From the NCBI RefSeq assembly GCF_938017705.1, contig NZ_CALIIS010000141.1, positions 1-46,480 of the forward strand: a stretch of 46,480 bases of DNA. The letters run 5' to 3'. Position 1 is the stretch's first letter. Each line of letters opens with the position of its first letter. The translations under genes were made by a program, and so were the position numbers. The stretch is from an uncultured Campylobacter sp. (GTDB taxonomy: Bacteria > Campylobacterota > Campylobacteria > Campylobacterales > Campylobacteraceae). Below, piece after piece: positions 16,722 through 27,731 of this stretch. Below the pieces are notes generated by a model. The model was not told the DNA's origin, made no database searches, and saw only the letters and a list, made by a program, of their open reading frames with translations.

Positions 16722-17581
16722 AGAATATCTTTGCGCCGATCGGCGCCGTGCTCGGCTTTATCAACAAATACTTTAAATCCCTGATTTTCTTGCTTATTTT
16801 GTTTTTAATTTTTGCAGGCGGCGAAAGCACGCAACAAAAGGGCGCGAATCTCGCTCAACTTTCGCTAAGCGGCGCGATAATGGACGATAGCGAAATTTTA
16901 GAAAAGATCGAAACTCTGAAAAATGACGAGACGATCAAGGGAGTGCTTCTACTGATCGACAGCCCCGGCGGCGCGCTAAGTCCGAGCGTGGAAATTTCGC
17001 TGGCTATCAAATCCCTAAACTCGCGCAAACCAGTTGTCGCCTACGCCAAGGGCACGATGGCTAGCGGTAGCTACCTAGGCGGCGTGTGGGCGAGTAAAAT
17101 TTACGCAAATCCGGGCAGCTTCATCGGCTCCATAGGCGTAATCATGCAGGGCTTAGACGTGAGCGAAGCAGCCGCTAAACTAGGCTTTGCCGAACAGATC
17201 GTCAAAGCGGGCGAGCTCAAAGAGGCGGGTACGATGATGCGAAAATGGAGCGACGCGGAGCGCGCGAGCTTGCAAGCTCTGGTGGATGAGAGCTATGAGC
17301 TATTCACGCGCGAGGTAGCGCAAGCGCGCTCGCTGGATCTTAGGAAGCGCGATACATGGGCGAATGCGCGAGTATTTTTAGCCAGCGGCGCCAAAGGCGT
17401 CGGGCTCATCGACGAGGTAGGCTCTTTAGAGGACGCTAAAAGCGCGCTCGTAAAGGCTAGCGGCGTAGCAGATCCAATCTGGCAGGAGCCCTCGGCGTAT
17501 GAAAAGATGATAGATAGGCTAGCAAATAAAAGCGAGAGCTTAGTGCGTGGTGCATTCGGCGCGAAGCTGATGGCGTATTAG
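16709..17581 (+). CDS. sppA: Signal peptide peptidase SppA
   Basis: A 290-residue membrane-anchored serine protease that clears cleaved signal peptides. One membrane segment spans about residues 24-37. The catalytic dyad is visible as Ser119 (GTMASGSYL) and Lys171 (AGELKEAGT), and the DSPGG motif (residues 84-88) is intact. Single-domain length resembles the Gram-positive/short SppA type, not the 67-kDa E. coli form. GAAGGA lies upstream. It is coupled to the upstream amidohydrolase by a 13-base overlap. Confidence 0.93.
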   Translation: MQFLKNIFAPIGAVLGFINKYFKSLIFLLILFLIFAGGESTQQKGANLAQLSLSGAIMDDSEILEKIETLKNDETIKGVLLLIDSPGGALSPSVEISLAIKSLNSRKPVVAYAKGTMASGSYLGGVWASKIYANPGSFIGSIGVIMQGLDVSEAAAKLGFAEQIVKAGELKEAGTMMRKWSDAERASLQALVDESYELFTREVAQARSLDLRKRDTWANARVFLASGAKGVGLIDEVGSLEDAKSALVKASGVADPIWQEPSAYEKMIDRLANKSESLVRGAFGAKLMAY

Positions 17582-18183
17582 AATTTTAGAAATTTCGCAG
17601 AAATTTTAGAATTTTGCTCTTAAAATTTCAAGATGCGAGTTGCCGTAATTTGTACAGGGCGGCTAGCATATGGCGGCAAAGTTTCCTTAAATTTCAAGAT
17701 ACGGCTCCTCTTGTGCCGAACATATGTCGCGCATTCTGCGCAAATACTACCCCCTACCGCTCGCGCTCATCATCTATGCAGGACATATGTCGCGGCTCTG
17801 TGCATGCGCAATGCTCGGCCACACGTATGAGACACGGCTAAGAAGCGAGATTGGTCTTGCTCGACGCACTGATAATTTTATGCATTGATGCGCTCGGTGC
17901 ATCGATTTAACGCGTAGGTTTATCGCTTGGCGGTCTTTTGTAAAATTTTATTTTTGCTATTTTATAAAATTTAATCTCAACCGCTATTTTGTAAAATTTC
18001 GATCCCGCCTGCTATGATGCTGAAATTATGCGATGATACGATAAACGCTTTTTGAGTTTTACTATATTTGATTTGCTCCTACTTCTCGCGCGTTTTTAAA
18101 ATTCTATCGCCATATAAATCCTCTAAAATCTTTCCTAAATTTCTAACGTCGCCCCCTATATTATTCAGCCCCCTTTAAGCATC
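17582..18183. other. Intergenic, about 600 bp upstream of the rRNA operon
   Basis: No gene is supported. Two 12-base direct repeats are visible: AAATTTCAAGAT at 17623-17634 and 17689-17700, and ACATATGTCGCG at 17720-17731 and 17783-17794. They look like worn duplications. The two overlapping short frames at 17614-17841 have no ribosome site. Confidence 0.4.
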
Positions 18184-18190
18184 GCTCTTG

Positions 18191-18196
18191 TATAAT
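18191..18196 (+). promoter_or_regulatory. Candidate rRNA operon promoter (-10 TATAAT)
   Basis: CTTGTATAATCAC gives a perfect -10 about 455 bases before mature 16S, after an AT-rich upstream stretch. Transcription from near 18203 would give a long leader, usual for rrn operons. No firm -35 is visible, as is typical of Campylobacter. Confidence 0.55.
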
Positions 18197-18545
18197 CACA
18201 ATTCTGTTTCGCACCAAGCTAAACCTGCTTCCTTAACTCTTAAGTCCTAGTAGTTTTAGCCTTTTAGCGAACGTGTTTTTTAAAATTTTAACTGTTAAAA
18301 ACAAATATCTTTAGTCAATCTTTGAAATCTAAACAAGTGATCGATTGAGCCTATGGATTTAGATCCATTAAAGGATTTAAGTTCATAAAAACGATGTTAC
18401 AAAAACATAAAGTTTTTAGATTAAAAACTTCATAATCGCATCCACCTGTATAAGTATAAAGAGTTTAAATCATAGATTAAATTTAAGATGCAGAATAAAC
18501 CTGAGCCAAGCTCTGGTTTTTTTAATGCTATCCTTAGAAATTTAT

Positions 18546-18576
18546 GATTTGCGAAAAACTGGTTTTTTCGCAAATC
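18546..18576 (+). other. Perfect 13-bp hairpin in the rrn leader
   Basis: GATTTGCGAAAAA (18546-18558) pairs fully with TTTTTCGCAAATC (18564-18576) around a five-base loop. It lies just upstream of the hairpin cassette that precedes 16S. It could act in processing or transcript stability; it lacks a downstream U-run, so a terminator is unlikely. Confidence 0.6.
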
Positions 18577-18583
18577 TTTGTAA

Positions 18584-18652
18584 CTTTAGGTGGGTGCAGG
18601 GAGCGAAAGCTCCCGCTCGCAGTAACGGCTTTGCCGTTGCGAGAAGTATAAA

Positions 18653-18654
<2 letters not shown>
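18584..18654 (+). repeat. rrn hairpin cassette, copy before 16S
   Basis: CTTTAGGTGGGT is followed by a hairpin GGGAGC-GAAA-GCTCCC and a second hairpin around CGGCTTTGCCG. The same cassette recurs at 21143-21215, directly before 23S. It ends within a few bases of the mature 16S 5' end. A role as an antitermination (boxA/boxB-like) or maturation signal is inference. Confidence 0.75.
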
Positions 18655-20164
<1,510 letters not shown>

Positions 20165-20506
20165 TAGAGTACAAATAGATATCCTCTCACAAGGTATCTA
20201 TCATAAAGTCTTAGCGCTAACATATGTTTAGCTCTAAGCATGCTCAATCGAGCTTGTTTAGGTTTGAGAGATTGACGGACAAGATTAAAATTTTAGTCTT
20301 GTATTTTATAAGCTATTTTCCTTAATATATTGAAGTAAGAATTAATTGCTTAATACAATCTATTTCATATTGTTAAAATAGATTTGTTTGGATTTTTTTT
20401 CTTAGACGAGGAAGTTTTAAGAAAATCAAGCAGCGTATTTGGATATATGCGACGCAGGTTTTTGCAAAAAACTGACGAAGTATAAGGAAAAAAGATAAAC
20501 AAAGAT

Positions 20507-20582
20507 GGGGAATTAGCTCAGCTGGGAGAGCGCCTGCTTTGCACGCAGGAGGTCAGCGGTTCGATCCCGCTATTCTCCACCA
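20507..20582 (+). tRNA. tRNA-Ala (UGC)
   Basis: A 76-nt cloverleaf with acceptor stem GGGGAAT/ATTCTCC (one G-U pair), D arm GCTC-GAGC, anticodon stem CCTGC/GCAGG with loop TTTGCAC (anticodon TGC), T arm AGCGG-TTCGATC-CCGCT and encoded CCA. It is the only tRNA in the 16S-23S spacer. Most Campylobacter spacers that I know also carry tRNA-Ile, absent here. Confidence 0.98.
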
Positions 20583-21220
20583 TAAGATATTTGTAATGTA
20601 GATCTAAATAGAGAATTTTAATTCGGTTTTATCCAAGCAGATCGGTTTGTTAAATTTAATAAATTTGATCAAGTCACCATAACTTAAAATTTTCTATTTA
20701 GGTTTACCCTAAACGTTCTTTAAAGTACCATTGTTAAAGTCACAATCAAGTTTTAATAAAACAATTTTACAGGACTTGTTAAAGCTTTGATTATTCGAAG
20801 TGATGCCAAGCCTTTAGCCTTATTATGTTATCCAAAGCTAAAAGCTAAGATCAATACACGCTTATAGAGCCTAACTTACTTTATAAGTTTGATCTCTTTC
20901 CGTCTTAATTCGAGTTAATCAAATACTATAGAATAAATTTAACGCATCGGTTTTTATAAGGATAGGGTATATTTAAAAGCTCTTATCCGTAGATCAAATG
21001 CTTAGTTAGATCGATTTTATCTTTAGCAAGGAAGTAATGCGAATTAGAATATATAATAAATAGTCTAAGTATTTTTTACGGATCTAATCCTAAATGATTT
21101 CTTTTATAGGAATTTTACGGCAACGCCGAAAGCGTTGCTGTGCTTTAGGTGGGTCGAGGGAGCGAAGCTCCCCGTCGCAAAGAGCGGCTTTGCCGGTCTG
21201 CGAAGTAAAAAATATATAAA
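20583..21220 (+). other. 16S-23S spacer, 3' part
   Basis: This 638-bp stretch has no second tRNA. It contains the left arm of a 25-bp processing stem (TTTATCTTTAGCAAGGAAGT... at 21016-21040). This pairs with 24785-24809 just past 23S, and its only two differences are G-U pairs. Three GC-rich hairpins follow between that arm and the mature 23S end (first one GCAACGC/GCGTTGC at 21120-21138). This is the classic arrangement for RNase III release of pre-23S. Confidence 0.75.
21143..21215 (+). repeat. rrn hairpin cassette, copy before 23S
   Basis: This is the second copy of the cassette at 18584-18654: CTTTAGGTGGGT, a GGGAGC/GCTCCC hairpin, then a hairpin around CGGCTTTGCCG and a GCGA(G)AAGTA end. 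Loop and stem bases differ slightly between copies, while both hairpins are kept. TGCTTTA at 21142-21148 resembles a shortened boxA. Confidence 0.75.
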
Positions 21221-21691
21221 AGGTAAGCTACTAAGAGCGAACGGTGGATGCCTTGGCTAGTAGAGGCGATGAAAGACGTGCCAGACTGCGATAAGTCTCG
21301 GGGAGCCGTCAAGGGGCTTTGATCCGGGAATTTCTGAATGGGGCAACCCAATACATAGCGATATGTGTTACCATTAATGGAGCCAACGCGGGGAACTGAA
21401 ACATCTAAGTACCCGCAGGAAGAGAAATCAATAGAGATTACGCTAGTAGCGGCGAGCGAACGCGTAAGAGGGCAAACCACTAGTTTACTAGTGGGGTTGT
21501 AGGACCGCAACATAGACTAGGATCTGATAATAGAACAATCTGGAAAGGTTAGGCATAGAGGGTGATACTCCCGTATATGAAATCACATCCTTACTTAGCG
21601 GTATCCTGAGTAGGACGGGACACGTGAAATCCTGTCTGAAGCCGGGTCGACCACGATCCAACCCTAAATACTACTACTAGACCGATAGCGT

Positions 21692-21722
<31 letters not shown>

Positions 21723-21783
21723 GGCGGTGAGCCGAGTGAAATAGAACCTGAAACCGTTTGCTTACAATCATTCAGAGCACTAT

Positions 21784-22116
21784 GTGGGTCTGTTTGAATA
21801 TTAAGGACGGCTTGTCTTTTGGCGATAAATTAATGAGTTCGATTTTTTCTCAATCGATAGGCTAAAAGCCTTATCTCAATCGAAAAAATCTTCACAACAT
21901 TAATTTCTCATCCAAAATACCGCGCCTTTAGGCGGGCATATCTTGTTTTTATAATTTTTTTATAAATAATCGGATTAAATTTGAAATTTTAAAAGCCAAA
22001 AGAGGTAAAACTTCTAAAATTAAAATTTCAAACCGTAGATCAAATTTAAATAGATTAAATTTAAAATTTAATAAGCAAGGTAAGACAATCCAAGATTAGT
22101 ATTGAAACAGATCCAC
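21784..22116 (+). other. 23S intervening sequence 1 (helix 25 region)
   Basis: An insertion of about 333 nt lies between the conserved GCACTAT and CAGTGTGATGG segments, the helix 25 site. The ends form a stem: GTGGGTCTGTTT (21784-21795) pairs with AAACAGATCCAC, closed by G-U and Watson-Crick pairs. Inside, a GTCTT/AAGAC pair (21814-22086) encloses a 107-nt hairpin unit (21814-21920), also present in the second insertion, plus AT-rich filler. No ORF is present. Such elements are normally excised by RNase III, leaving fragmented 23S. Confidence 0.9.
21814..21920 (+). repeat. 107-nt IVS hairpin unit, copy 1
   Basis: A long imperfect hairpin. The outer arms around AAATTAATG pair with CATTAATTT, and the inner arms (GATTTTTTC ... 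GATAGGC) pair with (GCCTTAT ... GAAAAAATC) around a TAAAA loop. It differs from copy 2 (22756-22862) only at 21840 (C here, T there at 22782). Confidence 0.9.
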
Positions 22117-22615
22117 AGTGTGATGGACTGCCTTTTGCATAATGAGCCTGCGAGTTGTGGTGTCTGGCGAGGTTAAGGGAACCCGGAGCCGTAGCGAAAG
22201 CGAGTCTTAATAGGGCGATTAGTCAGATGCTGCAGACCCGAAACGATGTGATCTATCCATGAGCAGGTTGAAGCCGGTGTAAGAGCCGGTGGAGGACCCA
22301 ACCGACGGCCGTTGAAAAGGCTCCGGATGACTTGTGGATAGGGGTGAAAGGCCAATCAAACATCGTGATAGCTGGTTCTCTCCGAAATATATTGAGGTAT
22401 AGCGTCGTGTAGTAGTTATAAGGGGTAGAGCACTGAATGGGCTAGGGCATACACCAATGTACCAAACCCTATCAAACTCCGAATACTTATAGCGTAACCA
22501 CGGCAGTCAGGCGGCGAGTGATAAAATCCGTCGTCAAGAGGGAAACAACCCGGACTAACAGCTAAGGTCCCCAAATCTCATTTAAGTGGAAAACGATGTG
22601 AAGTTACTGAAACAA

Positions 22616-22646
<31 letters not shown>

Positions 22647-22729
22647 TAAAGATAGCGTAATAGCTCACTGGTCTAGTGATTTTGCGCGGAAAATATAACG
22701 GGGCTAAAATGAGTACCGAAGCTTTAGAC

Positions 22730-23072
22730 TTGCACTTAATCATTTATACTAGCTCGTCTTTTGGCGATAAATTAATGAGTTTGATTTTTTCTCAATCGAT
22801 AGGCTAAAAGCCTTATCTCAATCGAAAAAATCTTCACAACATTAATTTCTCATCCAAAATACTTCGCTTTCTATATTCAAATTTTAAATATTTCGAACTT
22901 TGTTAATTTTAAAATTTTTTAGAATTTTAAAATCCTAACTTAGATATTTAAAATTTAACAACCAAGAAGCGAAGAAAGACAAACAAAACTTTAAGACATC
23001 GGATAAATTCTTAAATATCTTAAGTTTTAAATTTGAACAAAGCCGCAAGAAAAGTATAAATCATTAAGTGCA
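22730..23072 (+). other. 23S intervening sequence 2 (helix 45 region)
   Basis: An insertion of about 343 nt lies in helix 45, the site used by IVSs of other Campylobacter. The closing stem is long: CTTGCACTTAAT (22729-22740) pairs with ATTAAGTGCAAG, and ATTTATACT pairs with AGTATAAAT. Inside lies the 107-nt hairpin unit (22756-22862), identical to that of IVS 1 except at one base, then AT-rich sequence with weaker similarity to IVS 1 near TTTAAAATTTAA. No ORF is present. Confidence 0.9.
22756..22862 (+). repeat. 107-nt IVS hairpin unit, copy 2
   Basis: The second copy of the hairpin unit, in the same orientation, 942 bp downstream of copy 1 and with one base different. Sequence outside the unit is mostly dissimilar between the two insertions, so the unit appears to have moved or been converted as a block. 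Confidence 0.9.
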
Positions 23073-23707
23073 AGTGGTAGGAGAGCGTTCCAATCAGCGT
23101 CGAAGCCGTACCGGTAAGGAGCGGTGGAGCGGTTGGAAGTGAGCATGCAGGCATGAGTAGCGATAAAATACGTGAGAATCGTATTCGCCGTAAACCCAAG
23201 GTTTCCTACGCGATGCTCGTCATCGTAGGGTTAGTCGGGTCCTAAGCAAAGTCCGAAAGGGGTATGCGATGGAAAATCGGTTAATATTCCGATACCGATA
23301 TCAGTGTGCGACGGAAGGACGCTTAAAGTTAGTGGAGCTAGCGGATGGAAGTGCTAGTCTAAGGAAGTAGGTTGAGTTATAGGCAAATCCGTAACTCTTT
23401 ATCCGAGATCTGAAAGGCTTCTGACGCTCTTCGGAGTAGATGAAGAATCCATGATACTATCGAGCCGAGAAAAGTTTCTAAGTTTAGCTGATATCGCCCG
23501 TACCGTAAACCGACACAGGTGGGTGGGATGAGTATTCTAAGGCGCGTGGAAGAACTCTCTTTAAGGAACTCTGCAAAATAGCACCGTATCTTCGGTATAA
23601 GGTGTGCCTAGCTTCGTTAAGAATTTACTTCGTAAGCGAAGAAGGTTACAACAAAGAGTCCCTCCCGACTGTTTACCATAAACACAGCACTCTGCTAACT
23701 CGTAAGA

Positions 23708-23738
<31 letters not shown>

Positions 23739-23791
23739 TCGAAGGTTAATTGATGATGTTAGCTTATGCAAAGCATCTGATCGAAGCCCGA

Positions 23792-23844
<53 letters not shown>

Positions 23845-24279
23845 TTAAATACCGACCTGCATGAATGGCGTAACGAGATGGGAGCTGTCTCAAAGAGGGA
23901 TCCAGTGAAATTGTAGTGGAGGTGAAAATTCCTCCTACCCGCGGCAAGACGGAAAGACCCCGTGGACCTTTACTATAGCTTGACACTGCTACTTGGATAA
24001 AGATGCGCAGGATAGGTGGGAGGCTTCGATTCGTAGATCTCGGTTTACGATGAGCCATTGTTGAGATACCACTCTTCTTTATTCGGGTAGCTAACTAGCC
24101 TAAGTTATCCTTAGGTAGGACAATGTCTGGTGGGTAGTTTGACTGGGGCGGTCGCCTCCCAAAATGTAACGGAGGCTTACAAAGGTTGGCTCAAAGCGGT
24201 TGGAAATCGCTTGCAGAGTATAAAGGCAAAAGCCAGCTTAACTGCGAGACATACACGTCGAGCAGAGACGAAAGTCGGT

Positions 24280-24321
<42 letters not shown>

Positions 24322-24368
24322 AGGATAAAAGGTACCCCGGGGATAACAGGCTGATCTCCCCCAAGAGC

Positions 24369-24424
<56 letters not shown>

Positions 24425-24428
24425 GAGC

Positions 24429-24511
<83 letters not shown>

Positions 24512-24784
24512 TGCCGTGGGCGTAAGAAGATTGAGGAGAGTTGACCCTAGTACGAGAGGACCGGGTTGAACCGACCACTGGTGTACCGGTTGTTCTGCCA
24601 AGAGCACCGCCGGGTAGCTAAGTCGGGATGCGATAAGAGCTGAAAGCATCTAAGCTCGAAGCCGACTCCAAGATGAATCTTCTTTTAAGAGCTCTAGTAG
24701 ACTACTAGTTTGATAGGCCGGATGTGTAATGGATGAAAGTCCTTTAGCTGACCGGTACTAATAGCTCGTTTGCTTATCTTTTAA

Positions 24785-24809
24785 GCATTACTTCCTTGTT
24801 AAGGATAAA
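24785..24809 (+). other. Right arm of the 23S processing stem
   Basis: GCATTACTTCCTTG and the following bases pair with 21016-21040 over 25 positions, with two G-U pairs and no mismatches. This is the expected RNase III substrate around 23S. Confidence 0.8.
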
Positions 24810-25049
24810 ATTTTACTTCGTATTTTTATTTTATACTGCGTTGCATTTCGCTTCGGATTGCGGTCACGAACTTATATGTTCGCTCCCTTATCCTAGCTCA
24901 CGCGCCTTGTCTAAAAGTAAAAATACTTTGTAAAATGCCTTGGGTATTAAATTTAAAAGCAAAGATGAATAATCAAATTTATACTTAAAGCATCAATCCT
25001 AAAATAAGACTCTGTTTTTATAAAATAAGATCTGACTTTAACGATGAAC

Positions 25050-25246
25050 GCAGTGTTAAATAAGAGATTATAAAAGATATCCGTAATCTATGATTAATCC
25101 AAAGTTAGATTACGAAGTATATTTGATATGAGGCGAATAGGCAGGAACGAGTAGAGCTTATATGCTACGCGGCTAAAGCTCGTAAGGTATTCGCAGTATA
25201 TAATATTACTATCAAACAACAAAAGTAATCCCTTATTTAACACTGC
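25050..25246 (+). other. Long-range 21-bp stem before 5S
   Basis: The segment at 25050-25070 (GCAGTGTTAAATAAGAGATT...) is complementary to 25226-25246 at 20 of 21 positions. The right arm overlaps the first two bases of 5S, so it likely frames 5S maturation. Inside is a smaller hairpin CGTAATCT/AGATTACG. The rest of the 23S-5S spacer (24810-25049) holds no tRNA or gene. Confidence 0.6.
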
Positions 25247-25360
25247 CTGTGGCTATACAGACGAGGAAACGCCTTGCTCCATCTCGAACCAAGAAGCTAA
25301 GCTCGTCCTGGCTGATGATACTATCCGTTACTCGGACGGGGAAAGTAGGTCGCTGCAGGC
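25245..25360 (+). rRNA. rrf: 5S ribosomal RNA
   Basis: About 116 nt, with terminal helix GCCTGTGGC / GCTGCAGGC, the conserved CCATCTCGAACC-type loop and the GAAAGTAGGTCGCTGC 3' region. It is the last gene of the operon. I see no strong intrinsic terminator directly after it. Confidence 0.92.
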
Positions 25361-25800
25361 TTTGTTAAAATTCCATAACTTTCCATACAATTTTCAATTT
25401 AAATTCTATTCCGGCATCTTTAGCTTATCGCTTTTTTAGCCAATAAATATTGCTTGATAAATTTAAAATTTTATAGCCTTTTAGAATTTTAGAACCTTCC
25501 GCAAATACAAATTTTAAATCTAGCCCTCCATCAATACAAAATCTCAAAACTCTGCATTAAATTTGACTTATATTGAGTGAAAAATGATACGGATTAAAAT
25601 TTTTCTATAATACTTGCTCGTTCGTATCGTTTTTCCATACTGTCCTGTTGCGTTTGCTTTTTAACTTCTATGGCGCGGCCGCCCTCCTAGCCTCTCCTAG
25701 CCTCATTTATGATTTATACGTTCGTTCGTTTTTTAATGCATTGCCGCGCTTTTATATCTAAATTATAAAGCCGCCGGCACTTATAAAGCTTTCGTATGAT
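25361..25800. other. Intergenic, 440 bp between 5S and the IS element
   Basis: AT-rich, no supported gene or terminator. It ends at the 8-bp target duplication TTAAACTA (25801-25808) of the insertion sequence. Confidence 0.5.
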
Positions 25801-25808
25801 TTAAACTA

Positions 25809-26554
25809 GGCTCAAGACAAGTTAAGTGGATTCTCTCTTATCATCTTTAGTAAAATATGATAGAAAGTTTTCGTATCTTTACTGTTATTGTATCTAAATT
25901 CACACTCTTTAAGATGAAGCAAGAAATTCTCTTTCTTAATCCCTTTAAATTTAGATAATCTATGTTTAGCATAACCCCAGAAATTCTCAATACCATTTAT
26001 ATGATTTTTACCATTTGCAAATTCATTCTTTGAATGTTTTACTCTATAATGCGCCAAGGCTGCGTAATCTACTAAGCCATCATAGGCTTTCCAGCAATCG
26101 GAATAGATAGTAGAACTATCAAGCTCACTAAATTCCTTCAGTATCGGCAATAGCTCATTAGCAGAGCAGTTTTTAACTATCTGGGTATAGACCTTACCGT
26201 CACGCTTTAGCATACCAAATACCGGTGTTTTATTTGCTGCACCCCTACCTCTTTTTCCTCTTACTCTCTTAGCTCCGAAGTAGCTTTCATCTATTTCTAT
26301 CTCGCCTGAAAACTTACTTATTTTTTCACACTCGCTAGCCATTAAAATTCTGATATTTTTTAGAATTTTGTTGATGGAAATTCTAGAAATCCCAGTTAAA
26401 TTTGCTATTTTAGTAGCCTCTATATCCTCTACAAAGTACTTGAGAATTTCTCTAAATTTCTTCTGCGAAATTCGGGAACGATAGATATACTTGTTTTTCA
26501 TCGACAGGATCATAGTTAAAAACTCCTTTGAAAGTTTTTAACTTGTCTTGAGCC
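25809..26554 (-). mobile_element. Complete IS1595-family insertion sequence
   Basis: A 746-bp element bounded by 17-bp perfect terminal inverted repeats GGCTCAAGACAAGTTAA (25809-25825; complement at 26538-26554). It is flanked by identical 8-bp target duplications TTAAACTA (25801-25808 and 26555-26562), the size expected for IS1595. It carries one intact transposase gene. Perfect ends and duplications mean a recent insertion. Confidence 0.96.
25812..26513 (-). CDS. IS1595-family transposase (ISXO2-like)
   Basis: A 233-residue transposase with an N-terminal helix-turn-helix region (about residues 30-55, ATKIANLTGISRISINKIL) and an ISXO2-like catalytic core. The core begins at GEIEIDESYFG (about residues 69-79) and includes a YSDCWKAYDG motif and the IENFWGYAKHRLSKFKG block near residue 178. 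These are the IS1595 catalytic acidic and Asn/His positions. The frame is intact, and its 3' end runs into the left inverted repeat. The start may be the ATG at 26513 or the one four codons later; neither has a strong ribosome site. Confidence 0.93.
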   Translation of the reverse strand: MILSMKNKYIYRSRISQKKFREILKYFVEDIEATKIANLTGISRISINKILKNIRILMASECEKISKFSGEIEIDESYFGAKRVRGKRGRGAANKTPVFGMLKRDGKVYTQIVKNCSANELLPILKEFSELDSSTIYSDCWKAYDGLVDYAALAHYRVKHSKNEFANGKNHINGIENFWGYAKHRLSKFKGIKKENFLLHLKECEFRYNNSKDTKTFYHILLKMIRENPLNLS

Positions 26555-26562
26555 TTAAACTA

Positions 26563-27179
26563 TATGCCAAAAAAGCTTGGCAAGTGCTGTTACTTAATAT
26601 AATGAAACGTTCTATAAGCAGATAAAACCCTATTAAAAATCAAGCCCAGAAAAGCATGTCCTACAAAAGCAAGCTTATTGATGTGCTAAATTTTATGAAG
26701 ATTGCTTGTCTAGCTTTGCACGTAAAGTATCCGTGCCTTTCATAACACCAGCCGTCGCCGTATTATGCGTTCTAACATCGCCCGTAAAGCCTCCGTGCGC
26801 AGCAAGGTAGGACTAAATTTTATAAGTACCGTCGCTTAGCCTTTTACATGATTTAAATCCAAATCCAGTTTCAATGCTTGCGGTATTAAATTTAATATAT
26901 CTAGCTTTATCCGCGCCTATCTGCTTTTTAAGACCAAGCTCAAATTTAATGTATTTATTTAATAAAACGATCGAAGCAGATAAAATTTCAATATATCTCT
27001 TAAATTTATCTCCCTTTAAGCCCGCTACAAATATAATTCTTACCGTATTGCAAGGTAGCGTAATAGCATATGGGCGCATTCCTTTTCTAGCACTGGCGCG
27101 GGATAGGTATGCAAAAGCTCTCAATGCTAATAGACGTTTTATTTGGCAATACAAATATTTCAACCTCAAAGGAATTTCA
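26563..27179. other. Intergenic with possible degraded minus-strand coding remnant
   Basis: On the minus strand, about 27080 to 26813 reads as an uninterrupted peptide ending KSCKRLSDGTYKI. Its alternating pattern is reminiscent of a C-terminal outer-membrane barrel strand set. It has no start site of its own (the frame continues antisense into the comEA-like gene) and may be the tail of a lost gene. I cannot name a family. No plus-strand gene precedes 27180. Confidence 0.3.
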
Positions 27180-27680
27180 ATGAAAAACCTGTTTAAATCC
27201 GCACTATTTCTATCACTTCCTGCATTTATGCTAGCAGCAGTAAATTTAAACACCGCAAGCAAAGAGGAGCTTATGGCGCTTCCCGGTATCGGAGAAGCAA
27301 AAGCTCAAGCTATCATAGATTACCGCAAGGATAATAAATTTAAAGATATCGAGGATATCAAAAACATTAAAGGCATAGGCGATAAGAGATTTGAGCTTAT
27401 TAAAGATGATCTTGCCGTAAGCGGACAGACCGACATTAGTGATCTAAAATCCGTAAAGCAAAAAGCAAGTAAAAAAGCTAAAGATACCGTCAAATCTACT
27501 AAGGCCAAAGCAAATGCCAAATCAGAAAAGATGCAAGAGAAAATGGATGATAGCATGGATAAAGCTATGAATGAGGATGGTAAAGTAAAAGGCTCTACGG
27601 CTAAGTTGAAAGACGAAGCTAAAGAAGAGGGATCGTCTAAGGCTAAAGGTAAGAAGGGCAAGAAGGGTAAGAAAGAGTAA
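27180..27680 (+). CDS. ComEA-type helix-hairpin-helix protein with lysine-rich tail
   Basis: A 166-residue protein. A signal peptide (about residues 1-19, MKNLFKSALFLSLPAFMLAA) is followed by one HhH domain (NLNTASKEELMALPGIGEAKAQ... and GIGDKRFELI, residues 21-75), as in the DNA receptor ComEA. The C-terminal half is low-complexity, rich in Lys/Ala/Ser, ending in GKKGKKGKKE. ComEA binds DNA in the periplasm during natural transformation, and the lysine tail could add DNA affinity; that is inference. AAAGGA marks the start at 27180, rejecting the much longer frame from 26874. Confidence 0.8.
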   Translation: MKNLFKSALFLSLPAFMLAAVNLNTASKEELMALPGIGEAKAQAIIDYRKDNKFKDIEDIKNIKGIGDKRFELIKDDLAVSGQTDISDLKSVKQKASKKAKDTVKSTKAKANAKSEKMQEKMDDSMDKAMNEDGKVKGSTAKLKDEAKEEGSSKAKGKKGKKGKKE

Positions 27681-27692
27681 TAATCAAGAGGT

Positions 27693-27731
27693 AAAAGAAG
27701 AGAGAGGAGTTTCTTTCTCTCTTCTTTTTTT
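27693..27731 (+). terminator. Intrinsic terminator after the HhH gene
   Basis: AAGAAGAGAGA (27695-27705) pairs with TCTCTCTTCTT (27716-27726), followed by a run of T. The loop is about ten bases. Confidence 0.8.

Noticed and set aside
17614..17841. Two overlapping short frames after sppA
   Set aside because: No ribosome site; they lie in a stretch with short direct repeats and no coding bias.
20583..21220. Possible tRNA-Ile in the rrn spacer
   Set aside because: I scanned for the acceptor, anticodon and T-loop motifs and found none.
26813..27262. 149-codon minus-strand frame
   Set aside because: Its upstream part is antisense to the ComEA-like gene. Only the downstream part might be a remnant, which I list with low confidence.
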